Shown: in pieces, positions 33,140 to 44,160 of the stretch | Position numbering within the stretch: position 1 is the first letter of the stretch | Layout: the number at the start of each line of letters is the position of its first letter | Program-made: the position numbers and the translations under genes | Origin: Trebouxia sp. TZW2008 | Taxonomy: Eukaryota; Chlorophyta; Trebouxiophyceae; Trebouxiales; Trebouxiaceae | Assembly: GCA_002118135.1 (NCBI GenBank) | Contig: BDIU01000408.1 | Location: 1 to 63,110, forward strand | DNA: 63,110 nucleotides | Direction of reading: 5' to 3' | Notes under the pieces: model-generated | What the model saw: only the letters and a program-made list of their open reading frames with translations | Database searches by the model: none | Told to the model about the DNA's origin: nothing

Positions 33140-33225
33140 GGTTTGAATCTGGTCCAGGTCTGATCCGGGTCAGACCTGGGTCTGACGCAGGTCCAAACCA
33201 GGTCTGGACCTGGGTCTGGCTTGTG
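33140..33225. repeat. CCAGGTC/GACCTGG short repeat cluster
   Basis: Several copies of CAGGTCTG, GACCTGGGTCTG and related inverted forms lie just before the second Cys-rich gene. A similar cluster lies at about 57430-57510, including CCAGGTCCAGACCTGG, a perfect 16-base palindrome. Confidence 0.7.
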
Positions 33226-33254
33226 CTCTTGCGATTCTGCGCTACAATGCGAAC

Positions 33255-33656
33255 ATGAATCAAAAGGGATCACTGCTATTCTGTGCGTTCAACGGTTGCC
33301 CTCAAGAGCTCGACTTCAAAACAGGTTGGCGCAAGGCCTGTCACAGCAAAGGAAAGTTCTACGGCGCTCTCAAACACAAGTGCGGAACGCCCAGTGGAGA
33401 GGTGTCCTGTGAATACATCAGCCGGGCCTTGGCGATCGAACACAAGTTCCAGTTTGTCGACAGAGACAGCGAACAAGGGAAGAAGCTACAAAAAGAGACT
33501 GGCTGGATTAAAACAGACTTTGTATGGGTTCCAGAAGATACAACGATCAGGCCGACCAGAGGCGACGTCGGCACAAAACGAGGTCGTGAACATGTGTCTG
33601 ACATCAACACAGACCAAGAGACAGAGCATGTGTCAAAGAAGCAGGTGCTGTCCTGA
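33255..33656 (+). CDS. Cys-rich FYG-module protein, copy 2
   Basis: 133 residues from ATG, intact and CpG-rich. Cys at 10, 15, 29, 43 and 52 with F-Y-G at 35-37 and E-Y-I-S at 53-56 align with copy 1 (Cys 9/10, 14, 27, 41, 46; FYG 34-36; Y-V-T). After the module come a KLQKETGWIKTDFVW stretch and a polar, charged tail with a GTKRGR basic patch. The five conserved Cys and extra His suggest one or two zinc sites; no named finger fits. It is followed after 34 bases by the second JmjC gene on the same strand, the same arrangement as copy 1. Confidence 0.75.
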   Translation: MNQKGSLLFCAFNGCPQELDFKTGWRKACHSKGKFYGALKHKCGTPSGEVSCEYISRALAIEHKFQFVDRDSEQGKKLQKETGWIKTDFVWVPEDTTIRPTRGDVGTKRGREHVSDINTDQETEHVSKKQVLS

Positions 33657-33690
33657 TCAGCGAGCTTTTGTCAGTCACAGCTTGCATGCC

Positions 33691-35543
33691 ATGCTTCCAG
33701 GTTGTCTTGCAAACAGTCACTGCGGAACACAGGCGATTGGCAGGGAAACCCACACAGAGAATGATGAGCTGTGGGCAGATCAGCTGCGCTCAGCGGCCTG
33801 CTGCCTGCTTGGAGCCTGTGACGGATTGGAGGCCCAGAGCATCCTGAACCAGCTTGTTCAGGAGCCTGATGCAGTGCTGGCCAAATCAGACCTGAACTCT
33901 TGCTTCTGTTCACTGTGTAAAACCTCTTTGTCAATGATGGCATACAAGGTAAGCAGGTGGCAGACAAGAAGCAAAAGTCAGCAGTCTGCAGGACAGCATC
34001 ACCAGTGTGTTTGCTGGTTGAGCAAATGCTGCACCTTTCCCCAGTGATCATTTTCTGGCTTATGCCATAGGTTCCAGGAGCAACTGTGAGCCCTGACACC
34101 CTGTGCTGTTCCCATTGTCGCTCTAAAGGCATGACTGTGGTACGCCTCGCAAGCAAACATCAGTTAAAATGTTGGCTGAAGATCTTGGGCAGCAAGCCAA
34201 CCTGCAAGGCGCCAGCAAATGTTGAGGTATGCTAGGGGAAGATCTTTGATTGCCCTGTCGCTGATGTACTGCATGTCTCTGAAGTCAATCATCGATGTGC
34301 ATGATTGACGTGCATGGCTGAGCAGCATCTTCAATGTGCATGTTCAGCAGAAAATTGGTGTATGCTGTGCAGACAGTATGGCCAAAGATCATTCATGGCG
34401 TTTGCGCAAGCCAAAGAGTGGACCCAGCAACACTTTTGAGGGGTGTCACTCCTGAGGCGCTGAAAGAGTAAGTCTCTGCCTGCAAAACGCATGTCATTGC
34501 TAGCAGATGTCTTGCACCCCCTACATGCCGCTTGATGTTCTGACCAATGCTTGTGCCTGCAAGTGGGTTCACACGCCCTGCGGTTGAAGCAGAAGCTGAC
34601 AAAGCCCTGGCAGAGAGAGACCCTGTTGCAGCAGCTGTAGATCTCTTTGACCGAGGGATGTACTTTCAGTGCAACTTTGAGCCAGACACTAAGGTGGAAT
34701 CAGCTTCATGTCAGGTTTTGATGAGTGTGAAAGCTGCTCGTCCAGGCAGTCAGATTTGTGAGGCAGCTCGTGGCCTCACAGACACCAGCCGGACGGGGCT
34801 TCTGATGCTGGGCAAGGCTGGTCTTGGCACAAAGTTTCATGTGGACAGGACCCAGGCTGAGAATGTGGCGTTCTCTGTCATTGACAAGCCCAAGGTACAT
34901 CGTGATCCATACATTCTGATGTCTTGCAGGTGTACATGTCAAAGTGGACGCTTTGACAATGCACAGGTCTATCAATTTAGCTGATTGCAATTTTACGTCT
35001 AGCATCTTGCCTCTTTTGCAAAATGTTCACGGTGCAAGATGCAGTTAGTCAATGCTCAATATGTCAATGATGTGTTTACAGGGGAAGTCAAAGGCAAAAA
35101 GACATGGGAGCCAGGCTCATTTTGTGCTTGCAAGGTGGTGGTTTGTGCACCCACATGTGGCACGAAGATTTGCTGAGTTTGTCAGAGACAGCCTCCATCA
35201 TGCAGATGGCTTGCAAGAGTTCATGCCCAAACCAGAGCATTGGGAGCTCATGCTTGCCTTTGGGAGGGAGAATGCCATAGATGGACGAGATGTTGTGGTC
35301 GTTCTCAATCAAGGGCCAGGAGACATAGTGTTGGTGCCTCCTGGTTGGCCACATGCAGTCAGCAATGTGATGCCATGTTGCAAGCTAGCCTGGGACCACT
35401 ATGACCCTAGGCACCTCGCTACCTATGCTGCTGTACACAGGGATGTTGCTAGCTCGTTATTCAGAGGGGACACAGTTGGAGACGATTATATGGCTGTTGG
35501 ACCAACTGTGAGTCAAGGCATTGAATACTTGTGCTGCACATGA
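33691..35543 (+). CDS. JmjC-domain protein 2 (five exons)
   Basis: Exons 33691-33948, 34071-34226, 34373-34467, 34564-34894 and 35082-35543. All four junctions have GT-AG ends and compatible phases, giving 433 residues. The N-terminal part has Cys pairs (CFCSLC; CCSHC) and a later CW...C, probably zinc-binding. The C-terminal part is JmjC-like: H262-x-D264 (GTKFHVDRTQAEN) and H371 (PPGWPHAVSN, preceded by GPGDIVLV) are the expected iron ligands. HxD rather than HxE, and the PPGWxH form, make it different from JmjC 1 and closer to the cupin-like JmjC proteins. The product could be a protein hydroxylase or a histone demethylase. A donor-like ACT/GTGAGT at 35508 may extend it. Confidence 0.85.
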
Positions 35544-37021
35544 CCTTCATGTCGTGGAGTAATGGACCTTCATTTGGTGGACTAGTGGGCCTTAAAGTGA
35601 GTCATGTCAATCTTTCTACAACTCATGTTGGCTCAAATGTTGCCCTATTTCGCCCCTCCCTACTGTCCAAGGTGGCAGTTCATTACTCATAGGGTTTTGA
35701 ACATGCTGTGTCTGAGATGTGGAGTTAGTCATGGTTGGGTCAAGGAACTGACAGCAAGTTGATGTCCAGTGTCTCTATCGGTCTCCACGCAAGCTTGCTC
35801 ACATACATATCACATAAGCAATTGTCAAGGCAAAGGTTGAAGTTATGCTCGGGCAACAGCTGTATAAGTTTTGATCATGTTCATATGTACCCATGGCAGA
35901 TGTCATCATCAGGCTGGCAAGCATAGAATGCATTGTGAGAATGTGCTGAGCATAGACGCATTACTGTACATGAGCAGCCTTCTGAGCAAATGAGGTTGTA
36001 TTAGAGGCGTTGGTGAGGTGACAAGGGCATGCGTGACAGCAGCTGGGACTGGGCAACGCAACTACGCCCACTACTACGCTATAGGCTATAGCACTTTGCC
36101 GTCAATTCTATTCATCTTACCAGCTTGACTGTCAGCTCAGCTGCAGCCTGTCAGCTCACCCGTAACTTTGCATTGCCATCTGATCCAATTCGTCATCTCA
36201 GCTGTAGTTTGTGTGCTCAGCTGCATCCTGTTGCTTTAATATAACTTGTGGTCTCAGCTGCAACGCAATTGCTCATCTGCCAAAGAACACACCACGACGG
36301 CGTGTAAAGGCGCACTCTTAGCTGCCTTGAGGCGCATTGCGCTGTGATCGAACACCTGACAGCGTTGTCACGCCTCAAGACTTGCATGAGGGGCTATGTA
36401 CTTAATGCATGACGAAATTGCCACATGTGATGACATGTACACGACATGCATCAGCGTCACATGTGGTGATAGCATGTCATCACGTTGTTTGACACAGTGT
36501 GTTGCAAACACATAGCCTCGCACGCACACGTCATGGCACGACCTCACGTTGAGCTCCTGGTTTGTATTGCCTGATGATAAAACATGTCACAGGGTTTTGA
36601 CAACTTGTGGTGTGCGTTTGAGGCTATCTCTCCCACTCTAATCGTAGGGCAAAGCAGCCCAGATCAGCCAAAGATGTGCTCATGAATTGGAACATGCATA
36701 AGAGGCTTTGTCTTGTTGACGGCAGTTTTGGGCCAATAGTATGATCATGCCTTGAGGACCACAGGCTAAATCTAGGTGATCGCGACAACAGTTCAAACGA
36801 GTTGTCATATGGCAATGCAGCCAGCCTGTGAAACAAGACAGGCAGACAGAGAGTGCAATGACAGCACAGCAAGACTGCACTGCATTCTGTTGTTGCTTCT
36901 GCAGCCATAAGACCAGCAACTTTATTGCTGCAAAATCAATACAAAGTGACAAGAGAATCAAGATTGCCAATGTCATGCAACTGCTGATGCACTTGCCCTC
37001 ATCTCACCATATGAGTCCAGC
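35544..37021. other. Intergenic region with a small family S block
   Basis: Nothing coding is convincing over about 1.4 kb. A short family S block (TCAGCTCAGCTGCA copies) lies at about 36120-36285, followed by an ACACCACGACGGCGTGTAAAG motif also seen near 7680-7710. That suggests a copied segment of the left arm. Frames at 36624-36976 are on the minus strand and low in confidence. Confidence 0.5.
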
Positions 37022-38077
37022 ATGAATGCGGAAGAAGAAGATGCTTACAGCAGAATGAAAATCTTTTGCACTGCAGTCAGACCAGACTGTGATTTCTCCA
37101 GCTGGAGAGCGCAGACATGCGAGAAGAAACGATGCATAGAATACCTGCACCATCCGACTGGCTTGACTCTCCAGTCTCCAGGAGCTGCACATCTTGCTGT
37201 GTTGGCTTTGTCAAGCCAGAAGCAATTCAGCAACTGCATCATCAACGACAGCAAAGCAGTGTCAGCAGCAAGTTGTTCCAGTGAAACTGAAGCTGGTGAT
37301 GTGTGTCTAATCATTACCAGCTTAGACAAACTTGTTGTGCAGCTACAAAGGCACATATGTGAGATGCAAACATATCACAGTGATGCTGCTCACAACAATG
37401 CAGTCCAATTAACTTTATCAATACAACCCAAGATTGCTCAAGTGCAGGATGTGTGCAGCTACATCCAGATCACAGCAGACCATTTAGTCATGCAGCAGGA
37501 AGACAGTCTGATGAAAAGAGCTACAAAGCTGCGTTGCCAGCTGCTCCTAGCCACTTGTGCTGTATTCGCACAAAAACTGCTGCACAAAGGGTCTTACACA
37601 AGTGGCTACAGACAACACTGTTTTCACACCCTTATCACAGAGCTGTTGCAAACAGGACCTACCTCTGCAGCTCTACCTCTTTTGGTTGAACCGCTGCTAC
37701 CCCGTAGTTGGAAGCGCGAGCTAGACAAAAGTAAACTGCTCAAGGGGGACATAGAGACAGACCTGTACTCCACAGCTGTTGCACAAGAGGATATCATGCA
37801 GGGAGAGGAGGAAGAGGGCTCAGCACCGTCAGATGGCTTCCTGGTTGCAGACGCTGATCCAGAGCTGACGCCTCGAAAGATGGAACAGATTCTGGATGCG
37901 ATGGACCTGATCCCCCTGTATGTCAGGCAAAAGGTTGAACTGGAAGTGTCTAATAGTCTTGCTGAGGGCTCATCTGCCTTCAAGTCATGCATTGAGCGGC
38001 TGGCAGCCAGGTTTGCTGACAAAGCTGCACATAAGGCTTGGTTGTCAAGTTTGCAGCAAGTTGTCATGGGTAGATGA
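37022..38077 (+). CDS. 351-residue orphan protein
   Basis: A single long exon from an ATG whose next codons encode an acidic stretch (NAEEEDAY). Visible features are a Cys-containing N-terminal third, a long helical centre (KLVVQLQRHICEMQ; KLRCQLLLATCAVFAQKLLH), a conserved SYTSGYR and LVEPLLPRSWKRELD, an acidic loop (GEEEEGS) and a helical C-terminus. No known family is recognised. A degraded relative lies at 12203-12886; the shared blocks mark what is likely structurally important. It is intact and on the same strand as the JmjC 2 gene. Confidence 0.8.
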   Translation: MNAEEEDAYSRMKIFCTAVRPDCDFSSWRAQTCEKKRCIEYLHHPTGLTLQSPGAAHLAVLALSSQKQFSNCIINDSKAVSAASCSSETEAGDVCLIITSLDKLVVQLQRHICEMQTYHSDAAHNNAVQLTLSIQPKIAQVQDVCSYIQITADHLVMQQEDSLMKRATKLRCQLLLATCAVFAQKLLHKGSYTSGYRQHCFHTLITELLQTGPTSAALPLLVEPLLPRSWKRELDKSKLLKGDIETDLYSTAVAQEDIMQGEEEEGSAPSDGFLVADADPELTPRKMEQILDAMDLIPLYVRQKVELEVSNSLAEGSSAFKSCIERLAARFADKAAHKAWLSSLQQVVMGR

Positions 38078-38319
38078 TACTCAAATCTAGGGTGACACCG
38101 AAGACAAGCTTGATCTACAATCACATCAATGCTATATGCAGAGAGATGTAGACTGGTTGGCTGAGAATGGCAGGACGCTAAAGGAGAACATAATGCAACA
38201 GCAATTGGTTGTCCTGTCAAATTTTCAAGACAAGCTGACATACATGATTGCTGTTGCGTCCAAACCAACACAACCTGTCAAAAGGTGACGGACAACTGAT
38301 ACAGATGAGTTCGATAACC

Positions 38320-38640
38320 TTACACACAGACCCTGTGACTGATGTGCACTGCAGCCACAGCACATATGCCCAGTTCCAGCACAGCGCTTGGATGTGCATC
38401 AATGCAAGCACAATTGGTGCCTGACACTTGCTGCATGCGGTGGCTGTTGACTGAGAACATGGTCAGAAAGCATGTTGCTTTGGCGACGGATGCTGAGCAC
38501 TCGTGCTCATCAAACACTGCTTCTTCTGTTGGTAAAGACAGACTTCGTGACTGATGTGCGCTGGAAACACAGCATATATGCCCATTTCTAGGACAACACT
38601 CATATCTGCAAAATATCAATGCATGCACAGCTGACTGTCA
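38320..38640 (-). repeat. Family B, inverted copies
   Basis: One to two diverged units in the reverse orientation (TGTGACTGATGTGCACTG, CAGCGCTTGGATGTGCAT, ATGCAAGCACA). Confidence 0.7.
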
Positions 38641-38731
38641 CTTACTACCTGAGATGTTGAATGATCATGTATGTGTCAACCCCAACTAGTTTCGCACGAA
38701 TTTCGTATTCTAAGGAACTCAACCGGAAACC

Positions 38732-39040
38732 ATGCTGTCAGACGAACGAAGCGATCTAGAACGACTTTGTCATCACGTGCCAAACGGATTTTGCGACCAC
38801 ATGCTCTCAGTTCAAACGGTTCTGCAAGCGATTCAAGCCAGTCTCAAAGAAGAATCAGCACAGCACTTGCCTTGTCATGCTATGATGCCTGCTCAGGACC
38901 AACAAGCATGTACTCTCAAGAAGCGTGAGCAGCCTGCAATTGCAGCTGATTCAAAGACAGATGTCCACACCTGTAACATGGTACAAGCTTTGCAGCTACA
39001 CCACTTGCACATGCCACCCTTCCTTGTGGCTGAGACATGA
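38732..39040 (+). CDS. Hypothetical small protein or first exon
   Basis: 102 residues from an ATG. Starts MLSDERSDLERLCHHVPNG and has an amphipathic helix (LSVQTVLQAIQASLKEE) and a His-rich end. CpG content is higher near the start. A donor-like GTACAA near 38980 could lead to further exons. No family recognised. Confidence 0.45.
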   Translation: MLSDERSDLERLCHHVPNGFCDHMLSVQTVLQAIQASLKEESAQHLPCHAMMPAQDQQACTLKKREQPAIAADSKTDVHTCNMVQALQLHHLHMPPFLVAET

Positions 39041-39079
39041 CAAAACAGCCCTCAATTTCTACACTTGTCTTGAACACAA

Positions 39080-40300
39080 TTAGGCCAAGCTTCTTTGCGG
39101 ACTCCTTTGAACTGCTTGGCGCAGCACGTCAATCTTTGTGAATGTCTCAGTATTAAGAAGGTGGTCAGAGAGAAGCTCTGCTGAATCTGTAACAGATTGG
39201 CTGGCTGTGGGTGCTACATGACAAGCTGTGGCCCCAGAAATGTGGTAAAAGGTTGTCGAATCAGCTTTTGAACTCACTGTGCTTACGTGAAGTCGATGGA
39301 CGCCTGTTTGACCTTCTCACATTCATTGGTCTTGCATCTTGATTGCCTCCTTGAGAGACTTGACTGCCTGCTCCTGCTGTGACAGCAGTTTTGGCCTGAC
39401 TCGTCGCTACTTAATCATGAAGCAATGTGCAAAAGCATTGTCTTGTGCATTGCACTATGTAACTGACTTCACCATTGGCAACAACAGGTGCATAGGCATA
39501 TTCAGCCACACTGAAACCAACTTGAACAACAACAGTGCTGCAAGCATGCTTCCGACCATGAGACAGATGCTATGACCTGATCTTGAGCAGTGACCAGTCT
39601 GCCACACATAAGCATGTAATGTACACACGACAAGAAACTCACCAAAAGCACTTGCATCACGCAGGGTCCATGTGTTTAAATAAACGGCATCATGGTCACA
39701 GAACGCACTGCTGCCACCCTTATTCACTCCCATATACCCTGCACAACATCATTCTCAAGCAGTTTATTGACTGGTGGCAAGTGCTTAGGACTTGCTATGA
39801 CATGTGTGTTGCAGGCGGTTATTGAGCAGCGCAGCGTCCATATAGCGTCTATAATGACCTCAGCTTGACTCAACAAGTATGCAGCAAACTTGGCCTGAAA
39901 GCAGTTGTCAAGCATGTTGCTGACAGAACTTGTATAAGACTTTGACTACTCCTGTAACTACACTTGCAGATGATGCTGGCCATTGCAGCAGTCTTGCTGT
40001 TGCTGCAAGCACAGGTGTGGTGACCATGGCAGTTGTGGACAATGCACTGTCAGAAGCATTTTGTAGGACCTCCTGCCAAAAAGCTCCTAGACTGTTCTGC
40101 CGCTGCAGTTGGGGCATGCAGCCTGTTTGGCCTCTGCTGGGCTGGAATTTGAGGGCTCATCACCAATTGGTGCATATTGCACCACTGTGGCACTGCCTGT
40201 GCATATACATGGCACACGCTCTGAGCTGCCAGAGTGAGGTGATCCTTGCTTGTTTAGATGCTGTGATGGTTTATTTGGAATTTGTCTTACCAAATGCATG
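39080..40300 (-). CDS. Unresolved minus-strand multi-exon gene
   Basis: Several minus-strand segments look coding and lie in order. About 40299-40087 is polar, ending AACPNCSGRT; about 40117-39980 contains AFWQEVLQNASDSALSTTAM; about 39733-39640 contains AVYLNTWTLRDASAFGE; about 39277-39080 contains SVTDSAELLSDHLLN. Each frame ends near GT or AG dinucleotides, but phases could not be fixed. Plus-strand frames over the same DNA are hydrophobic and look like the usual mirror of coding sequence. No domain recognised. Confidence 0.35.
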
Positions 40301-40496
40301 TATGCAACTCTGTGACAGTCAAAGTCACAGGCAATGGCATGTACATGTCATTAATGCAGAAGGCTGCTGCTTCACCTGGTTGCTACTGGCAAAAGACGCT
40401 TTGCCAATTTGAACATCAGTTCAGTGCAGCAAGCAATTGATGCCTGACTAAAACCGCAATGTAACGTGGTGCATGATGTGAGAGGGTGCCAGGAAC

Positions 40497-41340
40497 CTAT
40501 GAGAATACTGCAGCACTTGCAAGAAGTAAATGCAGAAACGTAACATATTGCATATGGAGCCAGCAGACCTGTTGCGGCACGAGAGCTGAATCGCATGGCT
40601 GTGCATCCATCCCCAAATTTGCAGTGACATATTGCTGCTGCTGTTGCTGATAAGGCACCGCAACAGGTATAGGAAGATTGTACGTCCTTCCCTGCGCAAT
40701 TGACAGCACTAAACGTGGTGATTTGTAGACGGATTCTCTGGCAGACATTACTGCAACATGGACCTCACTGCATGCGCATCTTGCATGGCAGACAACATGA
40801 TGTGCTGTCTGCTTTTGCATGTGCAACAATCGAGACATGAGGCTTGGGTACTTTGCCAGCTCCTTTGTGCTGTTGCACGGAGCCTGCAAGCACACTGTTG
40901 TCTTGCATGGTAACATACATCTACAAGACTTCACAACAAGACTTGTTGTGAAGCCGTTACCTGCAGAACGCAGTTCAGTGGCACTACTACAGGCAAGTAG
41001 GCTCGTGGAGCTGTACTTGTCATTGCTTGGGGGTCCAATGAATAGGCCAGTGGACAGAGAGCAGGGGTATGTACCCTGCTTGGCAGAAAGCCCATCCCAC
41101 TTTGGCAACTTATGGGCCGAGGTGCGGAGAGAGCTTGTGGCTTAGATGGGGCAGGAGCTGAGCAGGGACAGCTAGAAGCATCGACAATGTCATCTAGAAA
41201 ATCAATTTCGCCTGCAAACGCACTGAATCTGCTTGGCGTTTGAAACCTTTTGGTTGGGCACAAAAGGCAGACCGGGAGGAGCTGACTGAAGCCAAAAAAA
41301 AGGAAAAGACGCTTGATGCATTGCACCAAAAGCATCAGCA
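40497..41340 (-). other. Possible 3' exons of the quasi-RRM gene
   Basis: Two overlapping minus-strand frames follow the quasi-RRM gene on the same strand. One has a Pro/Ser/Ala-rich stretch (PCSAPAPSKPQALSAPRP), the other a GRTYNLPIPVAVPYQQQQQQY glutamine run split by my length limit. Such low-complexity tails are common in RNA-binding proteins. A good acceptor (poly-T then GGCTTCAG) occurs near 41290. The exon chain is unresolved. Confidence 0.35.
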
Positions 41341-41350
41341 TTGTGTTCTA

Positions 41351-42033
41351 TCAAAGTGACCACACACCTGGACTGACATGTCTGCACTCAATGTATCTTG
41401 TGTCCATCATTTGTTTGTGTTTGCTAACTCTGGCTTGCTCGGCAATGTGAGGATTTGCAAAACAGACATAACCTATGCCGGTGTTCGTCTGCCGGCCACG
41501 CTTATCAACTCTACATTCCAGGTAGACGTTGCGAGGACTCAACTGGAAATCTGCAGAAGCGACAAGAGCAACTGGCAGCAAGTCAGCAAGACGAGCGTGT
41601 GCAACAAGCCCCAAAAAAGCCGTGACGATGGCTGCTAGATTTGATGCTGTCAAGAATACAGCACACAGCACGTCGCAGCCTAACAAGCTCATGTCGTCGA
41701 ATTTGACTATTGCAATGTCACCAGAATTCAAAATCACACGGCTTCCTTACCTGCGAAAAACTGTGACACGTCGGCAGCGTCGGCAGTGTAAGGCAAGCCC
41801 CTGAGTTTGAGAAATGTGCCTTGTGCATCGACACGCGGTGACGCATCTTGCTGAAAACACGCAGCCGTGCGAAGCTGGACTTCTGTCTGGGAAGATGGCG
41901 AGTTGCACACTCTGCTGTCGTGATAGAGCTGAGAAGCGGTGTCAAGCTCAGAGCTCGTTCTGGGGGCCAGGAGTGGTCGAGAACTGCTGTTGTGCGCGTG
42001 TTGCTCACCTTGCTGGCCAGAAGCGGGTGTCAT
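41351..42033 (-). CDS. Quasi-RRM protein (hnRNP F/H or ESRP-like)
   Basis: Exon 1 is 42033-41751, the intron 41750-41551 (GTAAGG...CTGCAG) and exon 2 41550-41351; joined, 160 residues. After a polar Ser-rich leader comes an RRM of the hnRNP F/H and ESRP/Fusilli kind: TFLKLRGLPYTADAADVSQF, then FADFQL, a GRQTNTGIGYVCFANP strand, and a KHKQMMDTRYIEC end. The GLPY motif, a GR-x-TNTG-type turn in place of the classical RNP1, and the 'M-x-x-RYIE' end are typical of that group, which binds G-rich RNA and controls splicing in animals. A donor-like CCAG/GTGTGT near the 3' end suggests further exons. The start at 42033 is the first ATG; the frame is open ~36 bases upstream. Confidence 0.8.
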
Positions 42034-42260
42034 CCGAACATCAGGCACTTTGCCGTGTTTCGCTGCTCCTTAACTAGCCGAGTAAAACTTCGAAGCTGCT
42101 GACTAAATGAACTGCAGAGGGAAAGCCACGTCCAAAAAAAAACAGAAGGGTTTCGAATACCGCTAACGCGCTCCCTCGTCAGCCCCGATCCCACAGCTGT
42201 CGATGGCCAAAAACGTATTTCCTGGTTTCGGACGCTGTCATACTTTCAGAGTTGGTGTGA

Positions 42261-42518
42261 TTTGTAACCAGCAACCATGCATTCAGATTTGATCCAGGTT
42301 CTCGCTGTCTCGCTCTGCACGAGGGTCACAAGCAGTTCAGGACGTGTCTGACAAAGCATCACGTTCTCAAGGAAGCGATGGCAAATGCAGGCCAACTAGT
42401 TGTTGTCGCTGCTAACAAAGACTTGGACACGGCTCTTCTGTTGACTGCGGAGCTGTACGACGCGCTGGACAGTTTGAAGTTGCTGAGTATGTTGCTTGAG
42501 GGGAAGCCAGACAGATAA
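42261..42518 (+). CDS. Hypothetical exon, basic then helical
   Basis: An open frame of 85 codons between stops, with no ATG before residue 40 (42378). It reads HEGHKQFRTCLTKHHVLKEAM then an Ala/Leu-rich helix (DLDTALLLTAELYDALDSLK). The density of Cys/His and charged residues is protein-like. It probably is an exon with an acceptor near 42260, or a short protein from 42378. No family recognised. Confidence 0.4.
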   Translation, partial: FVTSNHAFRFDPGSRCLALHEGHKQFRTCLTKHHVLKEAMANAGQLVVVAANKDLDTALLLTAELYDALDSLKLLSMLLEGKPDR

Positions 42519-43179
42519 CAGTGTTGCCGGTCACCCCCTCTTGCATGCAAATGAATCTTGCCTTCAGGTGCTCAAGAAGGTGTACTTGACAGCAGAAATG
42601 ACCAGCACTGAAGGAGATGCGTATATCAGAGTTGAGAAATTCTGTGGGCTCCAAAATATAAGCCCGGCCATGTATGAGGGGCTCTGAAACAAGTTCTGTA
42701 AAGTGCTCGGCAGTCCAATCACAACACCCGCATAACACCACATCATCTCATGCAAATAGTACTCACGATCTGCAACATGTTGCAAGCATCTATCTTGCAT
42801 TGAGCTGAGAAGCATTGACATTTACACGGCATTTCAGTCACATGGCATTTCTGTCACCAGCAAGCTAAAAAGGTATCCGGTGCCGGCTAGGTATGTATGA
42901 AGTGTCATGGACGTCTTCAACACACTTGATGTTGGGCCAGCCTTCACAGCAAAGCTTAACATATCACAAAAGCAGGTGAGTTAGCATGTTGTGACACTGG
43001 CAACAGAGCTGCCGGCATCCAAGCATACTGCATCCCTTCAAAGCACAAACAAGAACAGATGCCTTGTGCCATCATGCAAGATGTGTGCAAGCAAACATGC
43101 AGTCCATGACACTACATCATAAGTTGCCGCAATTCAGCATCAGGTCAAGGTCTACTGCGTAACATGCAATCAATCACAG

Positions 43180-44113
43180 GTTATCCTTACAAACCTTTAC
43201 TCATTGATCAGTGACATGTTGGGCCTGAAGTGCTGGGTGCTATCAGGGTTATGTGCTCTTTGCAATCAATTGCTGATTGCCTTTGTCATGTCCGCTGACT
43301 CTGACTTGCATGCTCTGGACCTGCTATTTGGTGTTGCAAAGTGCATCATGCTCTTGATGTCATCTGTGGTTTGGCTATGCCAAGCAGCTTCTGGATCTGT
43401 GTATCATTGCGGCAGCATTAAGTGACTGCTGTGCCCTTTTGTGGCAGGCAAGCAGTGTCTGCTGTAACCTATCATAAGACATAGGCATGCGTTGTAGCAT
43501 ATCCTGAACATATGCATCGAGATTCATATCATGCGCAGTTGGGCTTCATCATTGTATCTGCCCATGCTGCCAAACATCAATAACTCTGCATGTTCCTGCC
43601 AGATAATGCTGTGCATTTGTCAGTTGCCACATGGACAAATCAAGCATCTCTAACAGCAAAGGGTTTGCAGCTGCATTAAAGGTTTTCGGGTGCTGCAGCC
43701 ATTGTGGCAACAGTGCTCTTGGCAAGGCTGTCACAGCTGGTTGCCTCAGCAGTCAGCTTTCTGCTGAAGAAGCAGCCCAATTGTCAAGGGCTGCAGCAGA
43801 ATGCCATGGTGCAGTCCTTTGATGCTCTTGTCACCATTACTGGGACAATCGTGGAGCTGCTTCTGGTGGCTTTGCAGCTGATTGGCTGCTCCAAGAGGAG
43901 ATACTTATGAGGTTCAAGGTCACACTGCTTGATTACATGGCCACATGCCTCGTGGTGCTGACCATATTCATGCAAATATTATGGCGCAGCCTTGCCGACT
44001 GTCAGGCATGCCAAACTTCATGTTTTGGTGCTAATGGCTCTGTAAACACCATGATACTTTCTGACGTCACAAATCCATTTTCGGCCATTATGCTGGCCAT
44101 TATGCAACCGTGA
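43180..44113 (+). CDS. Possible membrane-protein exons
   Basis: Plus-strand frames with long hydrophobic stretches follow each other. About 43186-43425 contains VLSGLCALCNQLLIAFVMS and CIMLLMSSVVWLC; about 43704-43910 contains SFDALVTITGTIVELLLVALQL; about 43907-44113 contains MATCLVVLTIFMQILW. Acceptor-like ATCACAG precedes the first. The hydrophobicity might instead be the mirror of minus-strand coding sequence, so strand is uncertain. Confidence 0.25.
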
Positions 44114-44160
44114 GGAAGACAGCTCCCGTAGACATTGGTGACTGGCTACAGCGTACAGCT

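Noticed and set aside
39930..40412. 160-codon hydrophobic plus-strand frame
   Set aside because: It mirrors polar, protein-like minus-strand frames, and its composition fits a shadow of those.
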